Below are positions 1 to 12,500 of a stretch of DNA of 64,000 bases, piece after piece. The stretch spans positions 31,047,433-31,111,432 of the forward strand of contig CM034539.1 in the NCBI GenBank assembly GCA_020002185.1. The letters run 5' to 3'. The stretch's first letter is position 1, and each line of letters begins with the position of its first letter. This DNA comes from Paraescarpia echinospica. Lineage: Eukaryota > Annelida > Polychaeta > Sabellida > Siboglinidae. The notes under the pieces were generated by a model, which saw only the letters and a program-made list of their open reading frames with translations, ran no database searches and was not told the origin of the DNA. A program made the position numbers and the translations under genes.

Positions 1-330
1 GGGGTCTTAAGTGAGTTACACACGTGGTTCCAGGTGAATTAAGTGCGGGACACCAATCATGTTAAATATGAGGTGCCAGACAAGTTAAATATGGGCTGTT
101 GAACAGTTTAACATGAAGCATGAAAGAGGTTAAGATTGGGTGTGAAACATATGCCAAATAGTGGGGTGTGGAACAAGTTAAAATGGGGTGTGTGGCCTGT
201 TAAATATGGGGTGCCAAATAAGTTAAACATGGGTTGCCAAGTTATGGGGTGTGAAACTAGTTGAAATGGGGTGTGAAGCATGATAAATATGGGGCACCAA
301 ACAAGTGAAATATGCAATGCCAACAATTAA
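1..330. repeat. Degenerate minisatellite at the left edge
   Basis: Variations of GGGGTGCCAAACAAGTTAAATAT recur roughly every 25-35 bp from the window start to about 330, inside the intron before the first visible GRK exon. The unit is too diverged for an exact period. Confidence 0.6.
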
Positions 331-503
331 TTTGGACGGTATTTTTCTCTACTGAGTTGTATGACTTGCAACATTTCATTGTTGTCACTTCCATGCAATT
401 TTACAATTAGGTTGATTATGTACCTATGAATGCTTGTGTTACCAATCATATTATTTTGACAGTTGTATAATAATGTATTTCTCTCTCTCTCTCTCTCTTG
501 TAG

Positions 504-595
504 TTAACAATGAATGACTTCAGTGTACATAGAATTATAGGCCGGGGAGGCTTCGGAGAAGTCTATGGCTGTCGGAAGGCAGACACGGGCAAAAT
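504..595 (+). CDS. GRK2: GRK2-like exon a: start of kinase domain, glycine-rich loop
   Basis: The acceptor is a long CT tract followed by TTGTAG (ends 503); the donor is AAAAT|GTGAGT. The exon encodes [15 protein letters not shown] and the rest of the P-loop through TGK, ending after AT of a split Met codon (phase 2). It is the leftmost exon visible. The phase-0 start shows that an upstream exon exists outside the window. Confidence 0.95.
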
Positions 596-3500
596 GTGAG
601 TAGAACTCGACCTAGTAGGGTTATTTCCAAAATAGACAATTGTAATTCTTATTTGTTTTGCAAACACAAAAAGCTATAATAATAATAATATATTTATTTA
701 TACTATACAGTGGGAAACAGAACATCACAAAGATAAACATGTTATGTAAGTCTAGTAATACTGTAGTCAGTAGAAATGGCATATATATAATATATAATCT
801 ACATGTTAATACACTAACACGGAGGCAGTGTAAATGCATCGCCTCCCAGGTGCCGAGCCTCGCCAGCATATTTCTTTTTCGTTCATTTGCATCCTTGGGC
901 CACTATCCTCTAATCTACCAAATACAAAGATTTAGAGTTATTTACTTTTTTCATTTGGACAAATTGAATGGTGATACATTCTCTAGAGAGCGCCACTGCT
1001 GCGGCTTCATGCAATTACGTAATTGACCTATCCATCATGTGATCTGTTGCCCAGCAATGGCTCTGTCAAGCCATCAAAAATGGAAGCCGAACATGTAGAG
1101 TGTTTAGACATTCCGTTGTATATTTTGTTAACATTTTTAGGCCCCCAAAGATTTTCTTTAAGACAAAAACGTAAGGCAAAGTTTTTAAAGGGACAGCTGT
1201 ATGCAGGAATGTTTGACCTGTGAGATGTTATGTTGCAAAAGTAATTTAATTCACATGTCAACATTGATGGCAAAAACAAAGCTTGATGGAGGTAACGTGC
1301 GTAACTGTGATTGTGAGACGTCAACAAACCACAATGTAGTGGATCCGTTAATAAATAGTTATCGTGAACAAATTTAAAATCAGAATATTGTAATGGTGCT
1401 AAATGTTGCCCTTGGTTGGCTGCACCGTGGGTGGGTGTAAGTTAGTTCGAAAATTAATTTACAACACGACATACACAGGTTTGGAGTGGTTTACAATGAA
1501 TACAATACAGAATACGTGACTGTAAAGCCAGCACAGTTATACAAGGAATGCATCGAGGTATGTGTGGAATGTGTGCAGGTATGCAATGAAATGCCTGGAC
1601 AAGAAAAGGATCAAGATGAAGGGAGGAGAGACGTTAGCACTGAACGAGAGAATCATGCTGTCGCTAGTCAGCACGGGGGTAAGTAGCTGGGTGTTTTAAC
1701 GTGACCATTTTTGGTCAAAATCGACATTTGTTTATGATATATACATGTATGAAAATGTAATTTACAAATATCTTTATTTAATAAACGTATTTGTAAAGAC
1801 ACCCTCGCAAGGAAGGTAGATCAACATTACATCAAACTAGAGATAGATAGAAGGAACATTAACCTTAAACTGATTTAATACAATTTGAATGTTTTGTTTA
1901 CAATTTGACAATTTTGCAGACAACATTAAAATTGTAAACACTGGTTCGGGATTATTACACACAATTTGGCGGGCAGTATACCTTGAACACATTTTTTCTA
2001 GTATTGATAACATCATATTAACAAGGGGAGAATCAGACAGATGTCTCATATTTCTGAACACTTGCAAACCAAGTATGCCCCGCCACAGCCAACATGTATT
2101 AACCCTCTCGTGGTCAGAATGCCCGAATCAACCCGACTCCCACTCATGATCAGAATGTCTGAATATGCCCAAATACAGGGGCACATTTAAACTGGTACCG
2201 CGAAACAGTCTCATCCAATAACGGCAATTTATTTCGGCAGTTAGCAGATAATAATACTGAAGTTTCACTGGGAAGCGTCAAAAGTTAGAAATGTTGGTGA
2301 TTTCCGTGGCTAAATAGCACCAACCATCACGCGGTTTTGTAGTTGAACTCAGCGTCACACAATTTCCGGTCCCTCTTTTATGCCACGCAGTGAATATTTT
2401 AATGGGAGATTTTTAGCCGATGATACTAAAGTTTAACATTTGCTGCAGACCAAAACATGGAAGCACCCGGGAATTATTCTCAAAACACGCGTCGACAGAC
2501 GATTTCTACGATTAAATGCTAACTTTTGAGCGGTCTATTTTGTTGTAAACAAGTATTAATGCGCCGCGCGACGAAGCGGGTGGTGTTTTTGGCTTTGTTG
2601 TAATTCTCAACGTTGTCATTATGTAAAACTCCAGTGATTCGGATTTTGATGGGATTTTCGAATCGAGTTTATAACGAAAATCTTGATAATACATGCACTC
2701 AGAAAAATTTAATTATCATAGACATTTAATTAGTTTTCCATTCTGTAGCATAATAATTTATGAACATTTCATACGCAGCATGTATCCGCTAATTATTAAT
2801 GAAAAATATAAAACAAATTAATTGTTGAGAATTATTTAAGTATTTTGTTTTTGTCAAACTAGCAATTCATATTTAGGTAATAAATTGACATTTATGTCAC
2901 ATACTTGGCTAGTTACACCAGGAACTAGTTCTTCAGATGTAGTGAAAATGTTACTTGAATCGGATCAAAAATTATTTATTTATTTGCATTCATGCAACCC
3001 AAGTATATCACATGATTCGTTCGCAGCATAATCTCTTGATTTAATAGGACTCAATAACAGGCACATATTTGCATTAATCTGGCCTTGAGAGGTTAAGTTA
3101 CACGGGTCTATTTTAAACATGAAAAAATTGGCTGTCTAAGTCAGGTTCCATCAGTTTTATAATTTTTGCAGAAATGCATACCTCATAATTTCCACTTTCA
3201 ATGTCTTGTTTACGTTCCTCGACAACCAATCCAAAACTAATAAAATACATGCATTTACGAACACACTAAAAAACATTAGACGATATGAGACAAAATAACC
3301 TCGTTTCTCAAAACGTTACTTTTTCCTGTGTCAAGTCACATATGTGAACGTTTATTTGTCTGTGTGCGTCATTCCCACATGGAGATGCTGGCCTTGTCTG
3401 CCTGGCCACTGATGCTAACACTTCCCCTGAACCCAACAGCAATTGTCTGACACGTCCAGTTATAGGTTATTACCTGCTAACTCTAAACATTCACAACTTC

Positions 3501-6500
3501 GGCGTCAGTGTCACAGTAACCTGATCACTTGCCAATTTGGCGTCTTGACGCAACTGTGCAATCACCTACTGCCACGAGATAACAATTACCTGGTGCTGAC
3601 ACCCGATGTGTGTTTCAGGAGGGCGTACATGTTAAGTCTCCTGGATTTGCCAGGAAACTCACAGAAATCCATCAAATGTCATGATCTCCCAGGAGGAGAA
3701 CGAATCTCCCGGATTTTCTGTGCAACCCAAAAAAAGTCCTATCTAATTTACCGAACTCGTTGTGGTTTAATTGTTTTTTGCAGCTGTGTAATGTTTCACA
3801 AGTTTTTCTGGGTAAACAGAAACGTATCCAGACTTGCTGCCGATTGCCGCTTTATGGCCCCTATACCGTTTCTGATTGGCTATTTCCTGTCACGTGTTCG
3901 AGCTTGCAACGAAATCCTCTGATGGTAGTGTGTTCATCATGTTTATTAACTGACAGTATGTCAAGTGTGGTAACGAACGCATTATGATGTCTTAACAACC
4001 ACCTGTGTAGCTGCATGACATATTACCAGATCGTATTGGGCGAGGTGAGTTCATCATGAATGTCTGCAGAGGTGCCAACTGCTCTGATTTTATTGGAAGA
4101 CTTCCGATTTTTAGAATACTTCCAACTTTATGATACCATCAACAAATCTTCTGATTTGTAGACTCAATGATAAAAATATATGGCCCTACAAATATAGTTA
4201 TATTAATCCGCCGATTCAAAATCCGCCCCACTGTCTCAGTTTGCCAAAATGCTCGAGTTATCGGCTAACGCTAATGCCGGTTCACCTCGGTGGACACAGC
4301 TAGAGTACGTCCTCTTAGCCCCGATTCAGTTATAGGAGACCAAATGTAACAAGATCAAGTCAAAACTCAACTCTTATCATGCGAATGGTTGCGTTCAACA
4401 GCAACGCCAACGAGCGCTAAATCTTACCATCTGGTGTGTTTTTGTTGCAGGAGGGCAGTCCGTTCATCGTGTGTATGACATACGCATTCCAGACGCCCGA
4501 GAAGCTGTGTTTCATCCTTGACCTCATGAACGGTGGTGACCTCCACTACCACTTGTCGCAGCACGGTGTCTTCCTCGAGAAGGAAGTTCGCTTCTATGCG
4601 GCCGAAGTGATCCTTGGCCTTGAACACATGCACAATCGCTTCGTCGTCTATCGAGACTTGAAGGTCAGTCGCTAGAAATAATTTTTGCCTGTCTTAAATT
4701 AATCAAAAGTGTGCCTTTTAGTGTGCAAATGGCATAAATGGAAGCCATTGACGTCAGACACAGCCATTATTGGCCATTTTGTTTTTTCTCAATGACGAGC
4801 CAGTGTCATCTGAACCATTTATTTAATTAATACTGATCCATTTGATTTGTTTCCCTGTCAGTTGTGCCAAAGATAGTCATCAATGTAGAACTTAACTTGG
4901 AATTATTAGTTAATCTAGTGGCCAGCTGGTCGCTTCTAAATTCCACCAGTCTTATCAGTTGTAATTACCTGTCTTGGCTAGTCATCTGCCAGTCTTGAAC
5001 ATGAGCAGACCGGTCTTTGGCTAAGCCCCTGTCAGTCACCGGTATGATTTTCTTGTGCAGGATTGTTTTTACTTAATTGCCCTATTGAATTTGTCACTTG
5101 CTTAGAAACAAGGTCTGTCAAGCCATAAAAATGGATGCAGGAAATGTTCGGACATACTGTCGTATATTTTGTTGAAATTCTGGCCCCCAACAGTTTTTCT
5201 GTATGACAAAAACGTAAGGCAAAGTTGTCTAAGAAAGAACTGCATCCAGGAAAGAAGATTTTAAGCAGATGTCGTGATGCACAATAATGTTATGCACATA
5301 CAGTCACGCCTCGTTATAACGCGCCCCGTTATAATGCGGATTCGGTTATAACGCGGTCGGTCGTGGACCCCGAATTTCTGCCGCCAGGGGGGAAATGGGC
5401 GCTATGACAAACTATATTAACACGGTAATAACTGTCAATTGTTTTATGTGAAGTTATCCCCGTCTTTGTCCACGGCATGTGTATGTTGAAAGACTAGTTG
5501 GCGGACAATAAATTTAACGTTGACGTACAACTGCAACGAATCAAGTGTGAGGCGCGTCACTACGTTGCCGTTGTTTATTCTGCACTGCCAATTAATGCTA
5601 TCAAAGTTTCTTTGACTATAATTATGGTCAGTTTTAACTTTAGGAACAGTAAATGTGGAGCGAAGTATTGTTTGTTTTGCGCCGACATCAAACGAATCGT
5701 TTCCAATCTGCTAGTCATGCTCATGGCTTCCGCGGATCGCCAGTTCGCCTGGTTTCGGCGCCGGGCGGCTTGTAAAGTGTAATTGAAATTCACAAATACG
5801 CCTTGCTTAAGAATGGGTTAAATACGTTTTAATACAGCTTAGTAGGCAAGATCAGTAAGCTAACATTGCGTAACAAATATTAGCTTTTCGCTGCGATGAA
5901 CGCAAAGCTACTGCCTGTACTGGTGCGCCAAAATATTAATTCGTCAACCGCATATGAATTGGTGAATCGTAATATTGTTCGGCACGGTAAATGTGCTATC
6001 TAAATTTGTATTTTGATATTGATTGAAAGACGAAGTTAAGCCAATTGTGAGCGTACTTATAGATTAAAATTCTTAATCAACTCTAACACAGCGTTTCTCA
6101 AATCATGTGCGTATTCGGCTGCTGAGTGCCAGGTCATTATTTTAGATATTACGTCAACGGTACCATATTATCGTTCAGTTGACCGTGGCTTGTTGGTCCG
6201 TTGTTTATTTAAAAACGGTACACAATTCATGTATTTTATTCAGTTCAACAGTGTACGACATTTAAACAGACTACACACTGACATTGGCTGGCAGTTTAAT
6301 AAGCTTCATAAACTGCATATAGACTGCGCGACGTGCACACTTTGGTTGGCTTCGATGGCGTTCTTCGTGCAGCAGCGATGTCGGTCGTCGTCGTAGCGCC
6401 CCTGACGGCAGATATGGGAACGCGCCTCGTTTATAACGCGCCTCGTTTATAACGCGGATTCATTTCGTGGACCCCGACTACCGCGTTATAACGAGGCGCG

Positions 6501-9500
6501 ACTGTATATTGTAAAGATTGTTGGCATAGACAAAGCTTGACAGAGGTCATGTCACTCATGTGCGTAATTCTGATTGTGACATAGGCAAACAGTAATGTAA
6601 TGGATCTTCAGTTAACGGACCTAACTTATCACTGTTTGCTTAGCAACCTGGTCTAAAAAGCCCACTTAAAACAACGCTGTGAAACTGTCAGACATTTTGC
6701 CGTAGTTTAAATTTTAAATGAATCGTATTTCCATTTGATCAATAAAACATATTTTATCCCAAGTCTATTACCTGTTTAACCTTGGAAGATTTATACATAA
6801 ATGGTGATGGACTGTATCTTTGCAGAATATATTTGTTTTATGATAATGAAACTATACTGTTAGTAATAATAATCAGATACAAAAATCTATGTAGTCATGT
6901 CCTGTTATGACAATGCCACTTATTTGTTGTCACAATATCAGTCAACCATTGTCACAATGACCGTCAACATTGTGACAATGCGTGACGTGACCATGAGGTA
7001 GACATTGGTGACACGCCCGTGACTGTTGCAGCCCGCCAACATTCTCCTTGACGAGAACGGACACGTACGGATATCTGACCTCGGCTTGGCGTGCGACTAC
7101 TCAAAGAAGAAGCCACATGCTAGTGTGTGAGTGCCCTGCCTACAGCTTCTGTGGGTTGGTGGGAGGATCGGGGGGTTAGACTGTGGGGGTGCTGGTTCTA
7201 TATCTTGCTCTTTATTGTAAATCTATGCCGGCACCAAAATTTACCTGGATTCTAGACATACCTTGGGTTGATATAAAGGTCCTTTCACTAGGAAACAGGA
7301 ACAGTTAGTAAGTTGTATCAATGGGTGAGCAAGAACCATTGGGTTTACATTGGATATAAATCGGAATTCTCTATAGAGTCTAGACCTTCTAGGTTTGAAA
7401 TGTTTAATTGAGAATAAATGTAGCCTGGTTGTTTAAGACTTGATACTTGTGGTCTGGTTTGGTGAGTTACATGTAGCAGAGTACAAACAGATTACATTGT
7501 GCATATAAACGGTTTTAACAAGTTAGGCGTGTTGGACTACTTTTTGCATCATAGTAATTTGCAGTAATTCAGAGTAAAGAATGTCAGTGTGATATCATGA
7601 AACTGCATACATTTTTGTGATCTCGAAACATTAAGAAACTCCTTTCCTGCAAGTAAACTGTCATCTGCCACTTATTCAAAAGATCACTTTGCATACGACA
7701 ATGATCAGGTCAGGATGTCAACGTAACGAGTTCCGTCATAATCCCACACATGTTATTCTAAATTGTATCCGAGTATTATATGGAGCATTACTGCGTGCAA
7801 GTTTGTACCACGTCAGTGGTTGTTACAGCTTGTAACAGTAACGTGAGGTGTTGTGTTACAGAGGCACACATGGGTACATGGCCCCTGAGGTGTTGTCTAA
7901 AGGCACGGCCTATGACTCGAGTGCCGACTGGTTCTCATTCGGCTGCATGCTGTACAAGCTTCTGAAAGGGTGAGTTCACACACAGAGGCACTACAGAAAC
8001 ACATGCATGCACGCAAGCATGGTCTCTCACTCGCATACTCATGCACACACACACACACACATACTGTTGCACTCACAGACGCGCATGCATGCATGATACA
8101 CGCATGCACATACACACACTAAACACACACGTACACCGCATGCATGCACGTGCGCACTCGCATACACATGTGCACATGTACGCACGAACACACATACACA
8201 CACTCTGTTGCACTCACAGGCGCACACGCACGCACACATGCACGCACACACACACAAACACATCCATACACCCACTCATTTACACACTCGCTCACTCGCT
8301 CACATACTCACTCACTCGCCCACTCACTCACATACTCACTCGCCCACTCACTCACATACTCACTCGCTCACTCGCTCACATACTCACTCACTCGCCCACT
8401 CACTCACATACTCACTCAACCCACCCACCCACACACTCACTCACTCACTCACTCACTCACTCACTCACTCACTCACTCACATACTCACTCACATACTCAT
8501 TCACTCACTCCCTCACTTCCTCCCTCCCTCCCTTCCTCCCTCCCTCCCTCCCTCCGTTCATTTAATCAACATTACCATTCACAGACATGTGCTTCATGCA
8601 GGCCGTTCATTTCATCAACATTACCATTCACAGACATGTGCTTCATGCAGGCCGTTCATTTCATCAACATTACCATTCACAGACATGTGCTTCATGCATG
8701 CCGTTCATTACCATTCACAGACATCAACATTACCATTCACAGACATGTGCTTCATGCAGGCCGTTCATTTCATCAACATTACCATTCACAGACATGTGCT
8801 TCATGCAGGCCGTTCATTTCATCAACATTACCATTCACAGACATGTGCTTCATGCAGGCCGTTCATTTCATCAACATTACCATTCACAGACATGTGCTTC
8901 ATGCAGGCCGTTCATTTCATTAACATTACCATTCACAGACATGTGCTTCATGCAGGCTGTTCATTTCATCAACATTACCACTCACAGACATGTGCTTCAT
9001 GCAGGCCGTTCATTTCATCAACATTACCATTCACAGACATGTGCTTCATGCAGGCCGTTCATTTCATCAACATTACCACTCACAGACATGTGCTTCATGC
9101 AGGCCGTTCATTTCATCAACATTACCATTCACAGACATGTGCTTCATGCAGGCCGTTCATTTCACCAACATTACCATTCACAGACATGTGCTTCATGCAG
9201 GCAGTTCGTTTCATCAACATTACCATTCACAGACATGTGCTTCATGCAGGCCGTTCATTTCATCAACATTTTGTTCACTTGCAGATTTCTCATGCAAAAC
9301 TGACAGCAAAAAGTGTAACATATAGTGTTTTGACACGGTTTATTTCCTAAACAGCAGTACTCAGGGTATGTCCATATAAAAATGTAAAAGTAAAGGTTAG
9401 TTCTTATATAGTGCAGTATTCAGTCCACAGGACTGCTCAAAGCGCTGTACACTTTACTCCCTGGCAGAGCTGTTCGACCGAACACTATTTCGACTTCTCT

Positions 9501-12500
9501 GGGAAGCATCCAGCCATGTTGCAATTAATGCGTGAAGACTATTCGTAAACAAATATCCACACTGTCTATATGACCTCTCACCTGTGACATTTGACCCGTG
9601 TTTCAGACACAGTCCATTCAGGCAACACAAGACGAAGGATAAGCATGAAATCGACAGAATGACAATGACCATGGTGCGTGTACCTAGCTCTGGACCCCCC
9701 CACTCACTTGTATGCATCTCAGAATGGGGGGAGAAATGATAATGTTGCCATTGGCAACATTGTAAAAATATGCAATATTAATTTCTGTGTCAACAGTTTT
9801 GGAAGTATTACTAATATCTGAAAAAAAACTTATTAACATTTGTAAACTAACATTTGTAAACTAACATTTGTAAACTAACATTTGTTATTACTGTGGTGTT
9901 GGGTAGTCTGAGATTACAAAATATATATTAAAAATCTGCAAGGTTTCGCTGGAAATATCAAGTGTCACCATCTACCAGGCAGGAAAATATAGGCCTATAG
10001 GTTTTATCCGGATTTGTTTAACATCAGAAGTATTTTCTCTTTGGCTGCTGTAAGTTTGTATGTCGATTATTACTCACTAATTTTTTTACACAAGAACATA
10101 CATACTTTACCAAATCTTAAGGTAGCTGGGGCTGGTATCATGTCAGTTGATTTTTTTATTTTTTTTCATGGAACACTAGTAGGTGTCAGTATGAACATGT
10201 GTATTATTAAAAAAACCACGGCACTAGTGCCATATGTCACCAATCCGTCCTTTAAAAACTAGTATTTTAGTGTGTCTGTGGAAAGTCCCTTTTCAGATTC
10301 TTGGAAACTGACGATGTTTCCATAGTGACGATCACGTGTGTGATCACGTGTGCGATCACGTGTGCGATCACGTGTGCGTCAGCCCAGTTCAAACATAAAT
10401 TCGTTCACCATGAATGCAGATCAATTATAGTCTGGTTATTCTCATGCCACTATGCTGTTATATTATAATTACCTAAATGCATCACACTGTCAAATCACCA
10501 AATGCATGCAGTAGTTTTGTTTATTTTCCGATAGGTGGTTTTGTCTATTCTCCGATAATGCCCCACCTCCGCAGCCAGTTGCAATGTCACTTGACTGACC
10601 CCAGCAGGTGCCAATCAATCTTGGCTACCACAACAAGTTCAACATGTGGCACTTCGTAACACAATATCGTGAGACAACTTGGCAGGAAAACCTGGGGGGA
10701 AATCTCAGTAATAGAAGTGTCTGTCAAATTGTGTTGAAATAAGCCACATGCCAGTGAAAAAGTCACATTTCTAAAAAAAAAAAAAACTTCTGTTGAGACT
10801 TGTATTATCAGCAACAACCAGGAAGTATTACTTAATGTAATTTTTTATAAAAACTACAATCCTTACAAAGCCATAACTTGGCATATGAACTCAACTTGTG
10901 TTTACCCAAAATTGCATGGGCGTATGAATTCAACTTGTGTTTACCCAAAATTGCACGGGATGGTTTTATGTTTGGTGAAAGGGTTGTGCCAAAATGCAGT
11001 ACAGATTTTTGCTGTCTTTCAACATTGTAGCAAAATGTTTATGAAGCTGTATCATACTTAATATGCATTTGTATACCAAAAAACCCATCTAATTGTCAAT
11101 AACATGTTTGTACTTACAACCATATAAATTTTTCTTTTGGGGAGTTTCTCAAAATGAAATAAAATGCCATTTTAGGGTAATTTTTGACATTTTTTAATTG
11201 TCTTTTAACACATTTAAATATCTCTAAACAACATAAAAAATCAATTCTTTTTGGTCTAGAGTATTGTTTAATGTGTTAGGCATTGTCTGAGAATTTTTTT
11301 TATTTTATCTTCAAAACATTTATTAATTTTATTTAAATTAAAACAACATTTCATAGGCACCCTTACCACCTTAACACAGTATATTCTTCCTAAAATAAAA
11401 ATCCGTATTGTGGCAAATCTGGACACAATTATACCAAAAGAAATATATTGGCAAAAAAGGTCGCAGGATAAATGAGGTAAAAGATACCAAAACATCAACA
11501 AATGTGTAGCTAATTTTTAAACACTTATTGATTTAACAACCAGCAGATGGTTATATTTTGAAACATCCTACTGTGTCTAAAACCTGTCCATGTGTGTGCG
11601 TGTGTGCGTGTGGATGCGTGTGCATGCGTGAATATACATCTGGTTGCGGATTCTGATGGCGTTATCTAATATCTGGCATAAGGTTCCATTTCCCCATTTT
11701 TTCAGAAAGAGTGTTTGTTGATCTGTACTTACTACATTTGTTATCAAACGCTGGTGACGGTTGCCTTTTGAAGAAAAAACATATTTACAAAATGTACAAA
11801 AATGTGAACTTTCTTGTTCAATACAAATGTTAAATGACAAATTTCAGGTTCCTTGAAGTACAATATAAAAATTATTTAATAAACTGACAAATAGGACATT
11901 AATCAAGATAATGAAAATTAAAAATACTATGTTGTTCATAATGGTGGAAGCAGAATAACCAAGAGAGTATGCAGTGATTTGTCTGCTGCCTTTTTTTCAA
12001 CAGATGATATGGCACGTTAAAAATTGTAGGGAAATTTCTGCAGAACTGTGTACTATTTTTTATTGCACTCATTGTAAACCTTTGTTTATTCGGTTGTCAA
12101 ACTTAATGCCAACAAGTCAAGAAAGGGCGTATAGATACACTTATTATTATATTGCTTTTATTGCATTTCTAGGTTGTCAGCATCTTGTTTCAAAACTACC
12201 ACATCTAATTTTCTGTCTGTTTTGTTCCTCTGGCAATGTCTGCATGGAATTACTCTTTTCTAATATTCTCTGTCTATACTGTATCAAACAGCAAGTATAC
12301 ATGTATACTTATTTGCCAGCCAAGAAAGCATTGTAGCTATTTTAAGTTAATTTGCTAGTTACAGCAACAATAGGCTGTGATTGTTATTATACTCATTTTT
12401 ATGACTGCACAGGGGTAGAACTTCAGCATTTATTTTACTAGACAGCAGGACTAGTAAAGACAAAAGTTTACTAGTCCGCCAAAAGGTTTACTAGTCCTGC

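Noticed and set aside
3443..3922. 159-codon open frame in the intron before GRK exon c
   Set aside because: No recognisable motif, intronic, amino-acid composition as in random sequence.
8555..9270. Regular repeat array resembling a CRISPR
   Set aside because: Units are directly tandem with no unique spacers, and the genome is eukaryotic. The same applies to the 38-bp array at 20155-20892.
8144..9350. Long open frames (up to 380 codons) rich in His, Thr, Ser and Cys
   Set aside because: They are translations of CA/CACTCA microsatellite and the 49-bp minisatellite. The same peptides appear in all three forward frames.
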